A stretch of DNA of 64,000 bases from Pseudomonas benzenivorans (GTDB taxonomy: Bacteria > Pseudomonadota > Gammaproteobacteria > Pseudomonadales > Pseudomonadaceae): contig NZ_FNCT01000001.1 in NCBI RefSeq assembly GCF_900100495.1, forward strand, positions 62,001 through 126,000, written 5' to 3'. The notes under the pieces are model-generated. The model saw only the letters and a list, made by a program, of their open reading frames with translations. It did not search any database and was not told where the DNA came from. Made by a program: the position numbers and the translations under genes. This document shows, piece after piece, positions 37,226-46,984 of the stretch; position 1 is the stretch's first letter, and the number at the start of each line of letters is the position of its first letter.

Positions 37226-37246
37226 CTGCTGGCTTGTCGCCAGCAG
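37226..37246. other. Hairpin in the leader of the chemoreceptor gene
   Basis: CTGCTGGC (37226-37233) and GCCAGCAG (37239-37246) are perfect 8-bp arms with a 5-base loop, 82 bp before the chemoreceptor start. No U-tract follows, so it is not a clear terminator of the preceding gene. Confidence 0.35.
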
Positions 37247-37327
37247 GGCTGCGCTCCTATGTTGGCGAACCGGGATTCGCACGGCAGCTCGCCGCGCGCT
37301 GGTCGTCCCTGCAATGGAGAGAGAACG

Positions 37328-39292
37328 ATGTTGACTGTCCTGCGGCGGGGTGTCGCCAGCCTGAGTACGGCGAAGAAACTGGCGCTGGGTTTTGGCGTGG
37401 TGCTGGCGCTCACGGCGCTGGTCGCCGCTACCGGCTTTCTTGCCCTGCGCGAGGTCGGCGGGCGCTCGGCGCTGCTGCAGCGGATGAGCGCGATCAACAG
37501 CCAGGTGCTGCAGATCCGCCGCAGTGAGCAGGACTTCGCCCTGAGCGGCGACATGCAGCATGCCACGCGCCTGCATGAGCAGGCCCAGGCGATTCTCGAA
37601 CGCAGCGAAAGCCTGCGGGCCGAGTTGCCGGTCGACGAGCGCCAGGCGTTGGCCGAGGTGGCCAGCGCCGTCGGCGAGTACCGCGCCGCCTTCGACCGCT
37701 ATGTCGAACTGAGCGATAACATGCGCCTGTCCCTGGAGGCCGCCAACTGGCTGGTGGTCAGCGCCGCCAACAGCCTGGATCTGCTCAAGGACGGCCTGGC
37801 CGAGGACGGCGTCGATCTGCTCAAGAGCAGCCAGGGGGTGCAAGGCGCCGAGTCGGTGCTGCAGGCCGGGCAGATCAGCCGGGTGCACCAACTGCTGCTG
37901 CAGGCACTCGACCAGGCCCGCGTGCGCCTGGAGCAGAGCCGCAGCTCCGGCGCGGCGACCCAGGGCGCGATCCAGGAGGCGCTGGATGCGCAGGCCCTGG
38001 CCGGCGAACTGCGCGATGCGATGGCCGACCCGGGCTACGCCGCGGTGTTGGTGGAGGTGATCGGCAATGTCGACTCGTTCAACGAGCGCCTGAAGGAATA
38101 CACCGGCCTGCTGCAGCAGCAGAAGCAGGAATATCTGCGCCTGGTCGAACAGGCCGAGCGCATCCTCGGTCTGGTCGATCAGGCCTACGCCCGGCAGAAG
38201 GACGGCCTGCAGGCGCAGTTGCAGGCCAGTACCGGGCTGATTCTGCTGGCCACGGCGCTGGCGCTGCTGATCGGCCTGCTGGCGACCCTGAGCATCAGCC
38301 TGCTGATCGTCCGCCCGCTCAAGCAGGTGATCGAGCAGGCCCGGCGGATCGCCGACGGCGACCTGAGCCTGTGCATCGAGGTGCAGCGCAGCGACGAGGT
38401 CGGGCAGCTGCTGGCCGCCATGCAGGGCATGTCGAACAACCTGCGCGAAATGGTCGGCCGCCTGCAGGGCGGGGTGACGCAGATCTCCGCTTCGGCGCAG
38501 TCGCTGTCGACGGCGACCGAGCAGACCCGCCAGGGAGTCAACGGGCAGAAGGTGGAGACCGACCAGGTGGCCACCGCCATGAGCCAGATGACCGCCACCG
38601 TGCACGAGGTGGCGCGCAATGCCGAGGCGGCGGCCAGCTCCACCGAACAAGCCGACAGCCGGGTCAGCCGCGGCGTCGAGGTGGTGCGCCAGACCCTGGC
38701 ACGGATCGACCAGCTGGCGGCGGCGATGGCCACCACCACCCAGAGCATCGAGCGGCTCAGTCAGGACACCCAGCGCATCGACTCGGTGCTGGAGGTGATC
38801 AAGAACGTCGCCGAGCAGACCAACCTGCTGGCGCTGAATGCCGCCATCGAGGCGGCCCGGGCCGGCGAGCAGGGCCGCGGCTTTGCCGTGGTGGCCGACG
38901 AGGTGCGCGCGCTGGCCAAGCGCACCCAGCAGTCCACTGCGGAGATCGAAGGGCTGATCGTCACCCTGCGCGAGGGCGCCCGGCGTTCGGTGACGGACAT
39001 GCGCCAGAGCGGCGCGCTGGTCGGGCAGGTGGTGGAGGACGCCAACCAGACCCAGGGGGCGCTCGCCGCCATCGCCGAGGCGGTGGCGCTGATCTTCGAG
39101 ATGAACCAGCAGATCGCCGCGGCCGCGGAGCAGCAGAGCGCGGTGGCCGAGGAAATCAACCGCAGCGTCACCTTCATCCGCGACATCGCCGACCAGTCCG
39201 CCGCGGCCATGGACGAATCCGCCAACTCGAGCATCCAGCTGGCGGAACTGGGCCGTGAGTTGCAGGGCATGGCCGGGCATTTCCGCCTGTGA
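37328..39292 (+). CDS. Methyl-accepting chemotaxis protein with helical bimodular input domain
   Basis: A 654-residue chemoreceptor. Helix 1 is about residues 18-40 and helix 2 about 300-325, enclosing a periplasmic domain of about 260 residues that is almost all helical, matching the HBM ligand-binding type found in McpS (organic acids). HAMP and a long coiled-coil signalling domain follow, with the hairpin tip [23 protein letters not shown] and ALAKRTQ. It has no C-terminal CheR-binding pentapeptide. GGAG precedes ATG 37328. It matches PA1646 by position. The ligand is not identified. Confidence 0.92.
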   Translation: MLTVLRRGVASLSTAKKLALGFGVVLALTALVAATGFLALREVGGRSALLQRMSAINSQVLQIRRSEQDFALSGDMQHATRLHEQAQAILERSESLRAELPVDERQALAEVASAVGEYRAAFDRYVELSDNMRLSLEAANWLVVSAANSLDLLKDGLAEDGVDLLKSSQGVQGAESVLQAGQISRVHQLLLQALDQARVRLEQSRSSGAATQGAIQEALDAQALAGELRDAMADPGYAAVLVEVIGNVDSFNERLKEYTGLLQQQKQEYLRLVEQAERILGLVDQAYARQKDGLQAQLQASTGLILLATALALLIGLLATLSISLLIVRPLKQVIEQARRIADGDLSLCIEVQRSDEVGQLLAAMQGMSNNLREMVGRLQGGVTQISASAQSLSTATEQTRQGVNGQKVETDQVATAMSQMTATVHEVARNAEAAASSTEQADSRVSRGVEVVRQTLARIDQLAAAMATTTQSIERLSQDTQRIDSVLEVIKNVAEQTNLLALNAAIEAARAGEQGRGFAVVADEVRALAKRTQQSTAEIEGLIVTLREGARRSVTDMRQSGALVGQVVEDANQTQGALAAIAEAVALIFEMNQQIAAAAEQQSAVAEEINRSVTFIRDIADQSAAAMDESANSSIQLAELGRELQGMAGHFRL

Positions 39293-39394
39293 AAAGAATG
39301 CGCTCATTCACGCTTTCGTGAGCAAAGGTTACAGGGCGCTTTGCCCGCTGGATGCCGGCCAGTAGCATCGATGCACTTGCATGAGGAGTGAGCG

Positions 39395-40312
39395 ATGCGC
39401 ACGAAACTGGAGGCCTGCCTGCACGCGGTGAATCAGGTGCTGTTGGGCAAGGAGCCGCAGGTGCGCCTGGCGCTGGCGTGCCTGCTGGCGCGCGGTCATC
39501 TGCTGATCGAGGACTTGCCGGGGATGGGCAAGACCACCCTCAGTCATGCCCTGGCCAGGGTGCTGGGGCTGAGCTTCCAGCGCATCCAGTTCACCTCCGA
39601 CCTGTTGCCCGGCGACATCCTCGGTACCTCGGTGTTCGACCGCGAAACCGGGCAGTTCATCTTCCATCCGGGGCCGATCTTCGCCGAGCTGGTGCTGGCC
39701 GACGAGATCAACCGGGCTACGCCGAAGAGCCAGAGCGCACTGCTCGAAGCCATGGAGGAGGGCCAGGTGACCATCGAGGGAGCGACCCGGCCGCTGCCCG
39801 AGCCGTTCTTCGTGATCGCCACGCAGAACCCGGTGAGCCAGGGCGGCACCTTCGCCTTGCCGGAGTCGCAGCTCGACCGCTTCCTCATGCGCCTGTCGCT
39901 CGGTTACCCGGCCAGGGCCGCCGAAAAAGCCCTGCTCCTCGGCGATGCGCGGCGCTCGTTGTTGCCGCGCCTGCAGGCCATTCTCGACCATGCCGAGCTG
40001 GCGCTGATCCAGGCCGAGGTGCCGAAGGTGCGCGCCAGCGATGCGCTGGTCGACTATGTGCTGCGCCTGGTCGACGCCACCCGCAGCCAGCCGCAGTTCG
40101 CCTGGGGCCTGTCGCCGCGCGCCAGCCTGGCCTTGCTCGCGGCGGCGCGCGCCTGGGCCTTCCTGGACGGGCGCGAGTACGTGATTCCCGAGGATGTGCA
40201 GGCGGTCCTGCCCGCGGTGGTCGGCCACCGCCTGCGCGAGCGCGCCGATCCGGCCGGGCATGGCGGTGGCGCCTTGGTGCAGTGGCTGTTGCGCGAGGTG
40301 CCGGCGCTTTGA
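39395..40312 (+). CDS. MoxR-family AAA+ ATPase
   Basis: A 305-residue MoxR ATPase. The Walker A motif is in EDLPGMGKTTLS (42-48), Walker B in LVLADEINRATPKSQSALLEAMEE, sensor 1 in FFVIATQNP and sensor 2 in GLSPRASLALL. MoxR proteins act as chaperones for partner proteins, often with a DUF58 protein. It overlaps the DUF58 gene by 4 bp, and that gene overlaps tgpA by 4 bp, so the three are translated as a unit. It likely helps assemble or activate the TgpA transglutaminase; inference from context. Confidence 0.93.
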   Translation: MRTKLEACLHAVNQVLLGKEPQVRLALACLLARGHLLIEDLPGMGKTTLSHALARVLGLSFQRIQFTSDLLPGDILGTSVFDRETGQFIFHPGPIFAELVLADEINRATPKSQSALLEAMEEGQVTIEGATRPLPEPFFVIATQNPVSQGGTFALPESQLDRFLMRLSLGYPARAAEKALLLGDARRSLLPRLQAILDHAELALIQAEVPKVRASDALVDYVLRLVDATRSQPQFAWGLSPRASLALLAAARAWAFLDGREYVIPEDVQAVLPAVVGHRLRERADPAGHGGGALVQWLLREVPAL

Positions 40313-41265
40313 GCGGCCCGCTCAGGCGGCGCTGGCAGCGCTGGCTGGCCCGGAGGATTCCCGCCGCGGCCAGCGTGCGTCTCGACCAGCGGCGGATCTT
40401 CATCATTCCGACCCGGGTCGGCGCGGCCTTCGCCCTGGCCCTGCTGCTGATGCTGCTGGCAGCGATCAACTACCAGAACAGCCTGGCCTACGGCCTGACC
40501 TTCCTGCTCGGCGCGCTGTTCGTCGTCGCCATCCTGCACACCTACCGCAACCTGGCCGGGTTGGTCCTCAAGGCCGGCGGCGCGGGCGCGGTGTTCGTCG
40601 GCGAGCAGGGGCGCTTTCGCGTGCGCCTGGAAAGCAGCGCGCGGGCGCACCAGGCGATTGCCCTGGGCTGGCCGCCGGCGGCGTTGCAGAGCCTGGACGT
40701 GCCGGCGCTGGGCGCCAGCGAATGCGAGTTGAGCCTGCCGGCGCTGCGCCGCGGCTGGTTGCGGGCGGGGCGTCTGCGGGTCGAGAGCCGCTTCCCGCTG
40801 GGGCTCCTGGTGGCCTGGAGCTGGGTCGACCTGGATCAGGCGCTGCTGGTCTACCCGCGGCCGCTGGCGGGTGAGCTGCCGCTGGCCGGCGGCGCCGACG
40901 ACCAGCCCGAAGAGCAGGGCGCGTGCGCCCAGGGCCGCGGCGCCGAGGATTTCCAGGGGCTGAAGAACTACCAGCCGGGCGACTCCAAGCGCCGCCTGCA
41001 CTGGAAGGCCTTTTCACGGGGCCAGGGGCTGCTGATCAAGGACTTCGCGGCGCTCAGCGGACGCGACCCCTGGCTGGATTTCGAGGCGTTGGCAGGGGAC
41101 GTCGAGGCACGCTTGTCGTTGCTCTGTCACTGGGTGCTGCAGTTGTCCGAGCGCCAGCAACCCTTTGCCCTGGCTTTGCCGGGCCAGCTAGTGCCGCCCG
41201 ATACCGGCGAGCGCCATCGCGAGGATTGCCTGCGCGCCCTGGCGTTGTTCGGGACGCCGCCATGA
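40309..41265 (+). CDS. DUF58 membrane protein
   Basis: A 318-residue protein starting at TTG 40309 that overlaps the MoxR stop (TTGA). Upstream codons in this frame are antisense-like and do not resemble the family. Two close hydrophobic helices (about 36-80) are followed by a cytoplasmic domain with the DUF58 signature RGAEDFQGLKNYQPGDSKRRLHWKAFSR near residue 210-235. It matches PA2874 by position. DUF58 proteins act with MoxR ATPases, here upstream of TgpA. The role is scaffolding or regulation, not known in detail. Confidence 0.88.
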   Translation: MSGPLRRRWQRWLARRIPAAASVRLDQRRIFIIPTRVGAAFALALLLMLLAAINYQNSLAYGLTFLLGALFVVAILHTYRNLAGLVLKAGGAGAVFVGEQGRFRVRLESSARAHQAIALGWPPAALQSLDVPALGASECELSLPALRRGWLRAGRLRVESRFPLGLLVAWSWVDLDQALLVYPRPLAGELPLAGGADDQPEEQGACAQGRGAEDFQGLKNYQPGDSKRRLHWKAFSRGQGLLIKDFAALSGRDPWLDFEALAGDVEARLSLLCHWVLQLSERQQPFALALPGQLVPPDTGERHREDCLRALALFGTPP

Positions 41266-43259
41266 GCCAGGCCCTGGGCATTCCGCGGATCAGCCTGACC
41301 TGGCTGCTGGTAGCCCAGGCGCTGGTGATCGTGCCGCACCTGGGCCATCTGCCGCCGTGGATCATCGGCTTATGGCTCGGCTGCGCCGCCTGGCGCATCC
41401 AGATCTTCCGCATGCGTGCCGGCTACCCGAATGGCTGGGTCAAGGCGGGATTGCTGCTGGGCACCGCCGGCGGCGTGTTCCTTTCCCGTGGCAGCCTGGT
41501 CGGCCTGGACGCCGGGGTGGTGCTGCTGATCGCCGCGTTCATTCTCAAGCTGCTGGAGATGCGCAGCCGCCGCGATGCCCTGGTGCTGATCTTTCTCGGC
41601 TTTTTCGCGGTGCTCACCGCCTACCTGTTCGACGACGGCATCCTCGCCGCACTGTTCAGCCTGCTGCCGGTCACCGCCTTGCTCGCCGCCCTGATCGGCC
41701 TGCAACAGAGCGCGTTCGCCCTCCAGCCCTGGTCGACTGCGCGCCTGGCCGCCGGCTTGCTGGCGCAGGCGCTGCCATTGATGCTGTTGCTGTTCATCCT
41801 GTTTCCGCGCCTGGAACCGCTGTGGTCGCTGCCGTTGCCCAAGGATCGCGCGGTCAGCGGCCTGTCCGACAGCATGGCGCCGGCGGATATCGCCGAGTTG
41901 AGCCGTTCCGCCGCGCTGGCCTTCCGCGCCAGCTTCGAGGGCCAGACTCCGCCACGCAGCGAGCTGTACTGGCGGGCGCTGACCCTCGATCATTTCGACG
42001 GCCGGCGCTGGTCGCAGTCCAGCTTCGCCAGGGGTGCGCAGTCCGCCGCATGGGAGCAGCGCGGCCAGCCGCTGCACTACAGCATCGTCATGCAGCCCAG
42101 CGCCCAGCGCTGGCTGTTCGCCCTGGATGTCGGGCAAACCACGCTGGCGCAGGCACGGCAGATGAGCGATTTCCGCCTGCAGCGCGCGCTCCCGGTCGAG
42201 AGCGCCTTGTTCTACCGGGTGACCTCATGGCCGCAGGCGCTGCGCGAGCCGACGGCCATCGGCGCCGGTCCGGGCAGCGCCTTGCAGTTGCCGAGCGAGG
42301 GGGATCCGCGCAGCCGCGCCTGGGCCGCCGAACTCAAGCGGGACTATCCGCAGGCCGAGCGGCTGGTGCAGGCGCTGCTCGGCCATTTCAATCGCCAGCC
42401 CTACGGCTACACCTTGCGCCCGCCTGCCGTGGGGCCGAACAGCATCGACGATTTCCTCTTCGAGACGCGCAAGGGCTTCTGTGCCCATTACGCCGGGGCC
42501 ATGACCTTCGTGCTGCGCGCGGCGGGCATTCCGGCGCGGGTAGTGGCTGGCTACCAGGGCGGCGAGTACAACCCGAGCGGCGACTATGTGCAGGTGCGCC
42601 AGTTCGATGCCCACGCCTGGGTCGAGTACTGGCAGGCTGGCAGCGGCTGGGTGAGCGTCGATCCGACCTTCCAGGTCGCCCCGCAGCGCATCGAGCAGGG
42701 GCTGGAGGCGGCGGTGGCCGAGGAGCAGAGCTTTCTCGAGGGCTCGCCGTTCTCGCCGCTGCGTTACCGCCAGCTCGGCTGGCTGAACCAGTTGCGCCTG
42801 GGCTGGGACAACCTCAACTACGGCTGGCAGCGCTGGGTCCTGGGTTACCAGGGCGCCCAGCAACTGCAACTGCTGCAACGCTGGTTCGGGCGTATCGACG
42901 GCCAGTGGTTGGGGCTGAGCCTGGTCGGCGGCGGCGGATCGCTGGTGGGGCTGCTGGCGCTCTGGCTGTTCAAGCCCTGGCGGCGCGAGCGGGATGCCCT
43001 GCAGCGCTCGTTCAACCGCTTCGAGCGGTTGCTGGCGCGGCATGCCGTGCGCCGGGAAGTCGGCGAAGGGCCGCGCGCCTATGCCGAGCGCGCGGCGCGG
43101 GCCTTGCCCGCGCAGGCGCAGGCGATCCGCACGTTCGCGGCGGCCTACGAGGCGCAGCGCTATGCCGGGCACGGCGCCTCGCCGGCGTTGCTGCGCCAGC
43201 ACCTGGCGACGTTACGCCGGGCGTTGCCGTGGCGCTTCACGCGCGCGGCAGGAGAATAG
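41262..43259 (+). CDS. tgpA: Periplasmic transglutaminase-like membrane protein TgpA
   Basis: A 665-residue protein. About six N-terminal membrane helices (up to residue 190) are followed by a periplasmic domain and one more helix near 555-575. The transglutaminase core has Cys407 (GFCAHYAGAM), His451 (FDAHAWVEYW) and Asp467 (SVDPTFQ). These equal the Cys404/His448/Asp464 triad reported for TgpA of P. aeruginosa, shifted by three. TgpA is essential in that species, and its substrate is unsettled. It ends the MoxR-DUF58-TgpA unit. A short cytoplasmic tail rich in Arg follows the last helix. Confidence 0.94.
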   Translation: MSQALGIPRISLTWLLVAQALVIVPHLGHLPPWIIGLWLGCAAWRIQIFRMRAGYPNGWVKAGLLLGTAGGVFLSRGSLVGLDAGVVLLIAAFILKLLEMRSRRDALVLIFLGFFAVLTAYLFDDGILAALFSLLPVTALLAALIGLQQSAFALQPWSTARLAAGLLAQALPLMLLLFILFPRLEPLWSLPLPKDRAVSGLSDSMAPADIAELSRSAALAFRASFEGQTPPRSELYWRALTLDHFDGRRWSQSSFARGAQSAAWEQRGQPLHYSIVMQPSAQRWLFALDVGQTTLAQARQMSDFRLQRALPVESALFYRVTSWPQALREPTAIGAGPGSALQLPSEGDPRSRAWAAELKRDYPQAERLVQALLGHFNRQPYGYTLRPPAVGPNSIDDFLFETRKGFCAHYAGAMTFVLRAAGIPARVVAGYQGGEYNPSGDYVQVRQFDAHAWVEYWQAGSGWVSVDPTFQVAPQRIEQGLEAAVAEEQSFLEGSPFSPLRYRQLGWLNQLRLGWDNLNYGWQRWVLGYQGAQQLQLLQRWFGRIDGQWLGLSLVGGGGSLVGLLALWLFKPWRRERDALQRSFNRFERLLARHAVRREVGEGPRAYAERAARALPAQAQAIRTFAAAYEAQRYAGHGASPALLRQHLATLRRALPWRFTRAAGE

Positions 43260-43330
43260 CGCAGCCGACACTCCCTCACGCGCAGGCGGAACAGGCTAAT
43301 CTGCTAGGTCTATGGGCGAGGAGTGAAGCG

Positions 43331-44101
43331 ATGGGCGGGTTTGCCGAACAGCTGTTAGCCCAGGTGCTGCGTCTGCAGATCACCCTGTACGCCTGTCGCG
43401 AGCGCCTGGCGGCCGCGACCGACGCCGAGGCCTTGCACGACGTGCGCATCGCCCTGCGCAAGCTGCGCAGCCTGTTGCGACCGTTGCGCGATGTGCCGGC
43501 CTGCGCTGCGCTGCAACAGCGGGCAGGCGAAGTCGGTCAATTGAGCGGGCCGCTGCGCGACCTCGAGGTGTTGCTCGCCCACTTGCAGTCCCTGGACCTC
43601 CGGGAGGTCCTGAGCGTGCGCCAGCCACGCTTGCTCCAGGGCTACGCGGCGCTGCTGGCCAGCACCGAGCTGCAGGCCTTGTTCACCGCCCTGGACGAGT
43701 GGCCGGCGCAGTGGCGCCAGGCCGCGGCGGACGGCGGGCTATCCGGCGCGCGCAAACGGCTGCGGCGGCGCTTGGCCAAACAGCAACGGCTGCTGGCGGC
43801 GGCATTGGCCGATCCGGCGCATGACCGCCATCGCCTGCGCCTATTGATCAAGCGCGTACGCTACGGCGCCGAGGCCTATCCGCAATCGAGCGGCCTGTCC
43901 GCCGAGATCCAGGCGCATCTGAAACAGGCGCAGGCGGCCCTCGGCGATTGGCACGATCATCTGCAATGGCTGACGCGCGCCGAACAGGAGGCGGATCTGC
44001 TGCCCTGCGTCGAAGGCTGGCGCCGCGCCATGCATGCCGCCGAGCAGGTCGCCGACCAGGCGTTGCTGGTGCTGCAGACGGATTTCCCGGCGCCGCGTTA
44101 G
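43331..44101 (+). CDS. CHAD domain protein
   Basis: A 256-residue protein made of one CHAD domain: conserved HDVRIALRKLRSLLRP (about 38-53) and RLRLLIKRVRYGAEAY (about 178-193) line a basic face. CHAD domains bind inorganic polyphosphate. No attached CYTH triphosphatase domain is present. AGGAG precedes ATG 43331. The protein is strongly basic. It follows tgpA by 71 bp, but no functional tie is evident. It could locate to polyphosphate granules, as other CHAD proteins do. Confidence 0.87.
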   Translation: MGGFAEQLLAQVLRLQITLYACRERLAAATDAEALHDVRIALRKLRSLLRPLRDVPACAALQQRAGEVGQLSGPLRDLEVLLAHLQSLDLREVLSVRQPRLLQGYAALLASTELQALFTALDEWPAQWRQAAADGGLSGARKRLRRRLAKQQRLLAAALADPAHDRHRLRLLIKRVRYGAEAYPQSSGLSAEIQAHLKQAQAALGDWHDHLQWLTRAEQEADLLPCVEGWRRAMHAAEQVADQALLVLQTDFPAPR

Positions 44102-44223
44102 CCACCTGGCACCGCGATCGCCCTTTTCCCGCGTCAATTGGCCGAAGTGGCACTTTTAGTTGGCTACCGCCGGACGGCGACTATCCCCTAAGATCACCTG
44201 CGCATTCTTGTTTTGAGGTGGCT

Positions 44224-45021
44224 ATGACGTTTTCCGAGTTGCTCCAGGCCGTTCGCAGCAATCCGCAGGCGGTGGTGATCCCTGCGGTCTGGGGACAGGG
44301 CCGCGCCAGTTTCGGGGGCTTGATGGCAGCGCTGGTGTACGAGGCCATGCGCGCCCAGGTCCCCGCGGGGCGGCCGCCGCGTTCGCTGGCGATCACCTTC
44401 GTCGGCCCGGCCGAGCCGGATGTGCCAGTAAGTTTCCAGGCCGAGGTGCTGCGCGAGGGCAAGGCGGTCAGTCAGGTACTGGGCCGCGCCGTGCAGAACG
44501 GCCAGGTGGTCACCCTGGTGCAGGGCAGCTTCGGCGCCGCGCGGGAATCGGCGATCCAGGTCGCGGCGCAGCCGGCGCCAGCGATCAAGCCGGTGGAGGA
44601 CTGCCAGGAGCTGCCCTACGTGCGCAACGCGACGCCCGAGTTCATCCGTTACCTGGCGATGCGCTGGGGCATCGGCGGCATGCCGTTCAGCAACAACGCC
44701 TCGCGGGAGATGGGCGGCTGGGTGCGCCTGCGTGGCGAATCCGAGGCACAGCCGGTCGACGAGGCGCACCTGCTGGCCCTGGTCGATGCCTGGCCGCCGG
44801 CCGTGCTGCCGCACCTGAGTTCGCCGGCACCGGGCAGCTCGCTGACCTGGACCATCGAGTTCGTCCAGCCGGTCACCGCGCAGAGCACCCACGACTGGTG
44901 CCTCTATCGCGCCGAGATCGAGCATGCCCGCGACGGTTACGGGCATATCGCCGCCGCCTTGTGGACGGCCGGCGGCGAGTTGCTGGCGATCAGCCGGCAG
45001 ACCGTGACGGTCTTCGGCTGA
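44224..45021 (+). CDS. Acyl-CoA thioesterase, double-hotdog TesB-like
   Basis: A 265-residue protein with two hotdog halves: GQGRASFGGLMAALVYEAM near residue 24 with RSLAITFVGPAEPDVPV, and ASREMGGWVRLRGESEAQPVDEAHLLALVDAWPP near 160-190 with WTIEFVQPV. This is the thioesterase-like (4HBT_3) layout. Members hydrolyse medium- to long-chain acyl-CoA. The 122-bp upstream region is AT-richer and holds TTGGCT...TAAGAT-like elements. The gene is convergent with a chemoreceptor across a repeat. Confidence 0.87.
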   Translation: MTFSELLQAVRSNPQAVVIPAVWGQGRASFGGLMAALVYEAMRAQVPAGRPPRSLAITFVGPAEPDVPVSFQAEVLREGKAVSQVLGRAVQNGQVVTLVQGSFGAARESAIQVAAQPAPAIKPVEDCQELPYVRNATPEFIRYLAMRWGIGGMPFSNNASREMGGWVRLRGESEAQPVDEAHLLALVDAWPPAVLPHLSSPAPGSSLTWTIEFVQPVTAQSTHDWCLYRAEIEHARDGYGHIAAALWTAGGELLAISRQTVTVFG

Positions 45022-45085
45022 TACAGGGCGGAACGGCCGAGAGGCGCGCTGGAGGGACCTAGCCCGCCGGGACTCAGGGGTTTCG

Positions 45086-45169
45086 TAGGGGCGGGCCATG
45101 CCCGCGATGCTTTTTTACGGGCATGGCCTATCGCGGCCATGGGCTAGGCGCCCCCGGCTAGGCGCCCCC
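45086..45169. repeat. REP-like palindrome followed by a 14-bp tandem duplication
   Basis: A GTAGGGGCGGGCCATGCCCGCGA-type intergenic repeat begins at about 45086; GGCCATGCCCG pairs with CGGGCATGGCC at about 45118-45128 across a loop with six T. Then GGCTAGGCGCCCCC occurs twice in tandem (45142-45155 and 45156-45169). It fills the space between the convergent thioesterase and chemoreceptor genes. Confidence 0.7.
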
Positions 45170-45176
45170 GCTGCTC

Positions 45177-46658
45177 CTACAGCTTGAGTTGGCGGATGGA
45201 CTTGTTCAGTTCGCCGGCCAGTGCCGCCAGTTCGCTGCTGGTGGCGGCGGATCCGCTGGTTTGCTGCACGGTCTGTTCGGTGACATCGCGAATGCTGACC
45301 ACGGCGCGGTTCATCTCTTCGGCCACCTGGCTCTGTTGCTCCGCGGCCACGGCGATCTGCGTGTTGCTCTCGCGCATCTGCGCCACCGAGCCGGTGATGG
45401 CCGCCAACGCTTCTCCGGCTTCGCGGGCCTGTTGCACGCAGTCATCGGCCTTGAGTGAGCTTTCCTGCATGAATTCCACGGCATCGCGCGTGCCGCTTTG
45501 CAGGGTGGTGATCATCTGGGTGATTTCGTCCGTGGAGTCCTGCACGCGTTTGGCCAGGTTGCGCACCTCGTCGGCCACCACGGCAAAGCCGCGGCCCATT
45601 TCCCCGGCGCGGGCGGCCTCGATGGCCGCGTTGAGGGCGAGCAGGTTGGTCTGCTCGGCAATGCCGTGAATCTCGCTGACCACGCCGCTGATTTTCTGAC
45701 TGTCGACCGCCAGTTGCTGGATCATCTGCGCCGTTTGCTGCACGCCGCTGGACAGCCCGGCGATCGACTGACCGACGCGGCTGACCACCTGCTGGCCGGT
45801 GCCGGCCAGGTGCTCGGCGTTTTTCGATTGGTCGCGGGTGTCGGCGGTGTGCTGGGCGATATGGTGCACCGTGGTGGACATTTCGTTGATCGCCGTGGCG
45901 GCCTGCTCGGTCTCGCTCTGCTGGTCGAGCATGCCCTGGCGTACGTCGCGCATGCTGCTGGCCAGGCGCTCGGCGCCTTCGTCCAGGCGCGCCGCGGTCT
46001 GTGCGACTATGCCGACCACCCGCTGGTAACCGGCCTGCATGGCATTGAAAGCTGACGCCATCTGACCCACTTCGTCCTGGCAATCGAGCGGTACCCGCGC
46101 CGCCAGGTCGCCACTTTTCTCCACCCGCAGCATGACATCCTTGAGGGTGTTGAGATGGCTCAGGAGAAAGCGGATCAACAGTTGCGAGGCACCCAGCAGC
46201 GCCAGCATCAGCAGGGCGACGACCAGCGCGTAACTCGGCGCGCGCTCGGCGAAGACCTGCATCAGGCCGGGGGCATGGGCCAGGACGGCGAGGCGCTGGC
46301 CCTGGCCGCGGTCGATGACCTCGGCGCCGATCAGGCCCTGCTGCGCCGATAGCGCATCGTGCTCCAGCGTTACCCAGCCGCGGGCCCGGCTCAGGGCCAC
46401 GCCCTGATCATTCGGCAGGCGCGGCGTTTCGCCTTCGGCAAACGGCAGCAGGTGCTGGGCGCTGGGCAGCGGTTGGTCCGACGGCCACTGGCCTAGCAGG
46501 CCGGCCTGCGCCTGCGCGGCCTGCTTGGCCTCATCCACGCGTGCCTGGCGTTCCACCTGCAGGGCATACAGCACCAGCAGCAGGGTGGTCACGAAGGCCA
46601 CCGCATTGACGGCCCAGAACTTGTATTTGAGCGAAAGGTCGCGAACCCAAGTACCCAT
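45177..46658 (-). CDS. Methyl-accepting chemotaxis protein
   Basis: A 493-residue chemoreceptor. Helix 1 (about 14-34) and helix 2 (about 142-165) enclose a small periplasmic domain of about 105 residues with no family I recognise. HAMP follows, then the signalling domain with tip [23 protein letters not shown] and VRNLAKRVQ. The start is ATG 46658 behind AGAAGGAAC; upstream in-frame codons lack a ribosome site. It matches PA2867 by position. The small input domain suggests a 4-helix or sCache-minus type. Ligand unknown. Confidence 0.9.
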   Translation of the reverse strand: MGTWVRDLSLKYKFWAVNAVAFVTTLLLVLYALQVERQARVDEAKQAAQAQAGLLGQWPSDQPLPSAQHLLPFAEGETPRLPNDQGVALSRARGWVTLEHDALSAQQGLIGAEVIDRGQGQRLAVLAHAPGLMQVFAERAPSYALVVALLMLALLGASQLLIRFLLSHLNTLKDVMLRVEKSGDLAARVPLDCQDEVGQMASAFNAMQAGYQRVVGIVAQTAARLDEGAERLASSMRDVRQGMLDQQSETEQAATAINEMSTTVHHIAQHTADTRDQSKNAEHLAGTGQQVVSRVGQSIAGLSSGVQQTAQMIQQLAVDSQKISGVVSEIHGIAEQTNLLALNAAIEAARAGEMGRGFAVVADEVRNLAKRVQDSTDEITQMITTLQSGTRDAVEFMQESSLKADDCVQQAREAGEALAAITGSVAQMRESNTQIAVAAEQQSQVAEEMNRAVVSIRDVTEQTVQQTSGSAATSSELAALAGELNKSIRQLKL

Positions 46659-46807
46659 AGTTCCTTCTTCTGATCGTGGCGAAATAGTGGGGAGGCATAG
46701 TGCTATCACTATCCCGCGAAACGGTGGTGCGCCCGTTGACCTTCATCAATAGGCTGGTCACTCCTGTTAGCGACCAGAACGGCGCGGACTTTAAAAAATC
46801 TTGTTCG

Positions 46808-46984
46808 GAGGTTGTGAGAATACCGAGCGCCGTCGCGAGGCCGTCTCCAGGCGTTCGCGGCAAGGCGCACTGCGTGAAAAGCGGGGGAGTTTAGTGAGCT
46901 AAATGACTCCACTTTTCACGTAGCGCAACGCCGCAGCGGACGTTTGGAGGCGGTCGCAGTAGGCGAGAGTTTTTTCACAACTTC
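46808..46984. mobile_element. 177-bp palindromic MITE-like element, copy 2, inverted
   Basis: This is the inverted twin of the element at 22260-22436, also 177 bp and about 90% identical. Its right edge (46984) abuts the tatD stop codon (TGA, 46985-46987). Ends read GGAGGTTGTGA and GAGAAGTTGTGA. Where copy 1 has GCTGTGA on both arms, copy 2 has GTTGTGA on both. The hairpin-tip sequence TTTAGTGAGCTAAA is unchanged. It lies in the 326-bp space between the chemoreceptor promoter and tatD; I see nothing else there besides that promoter region. Confidence 0.8.
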
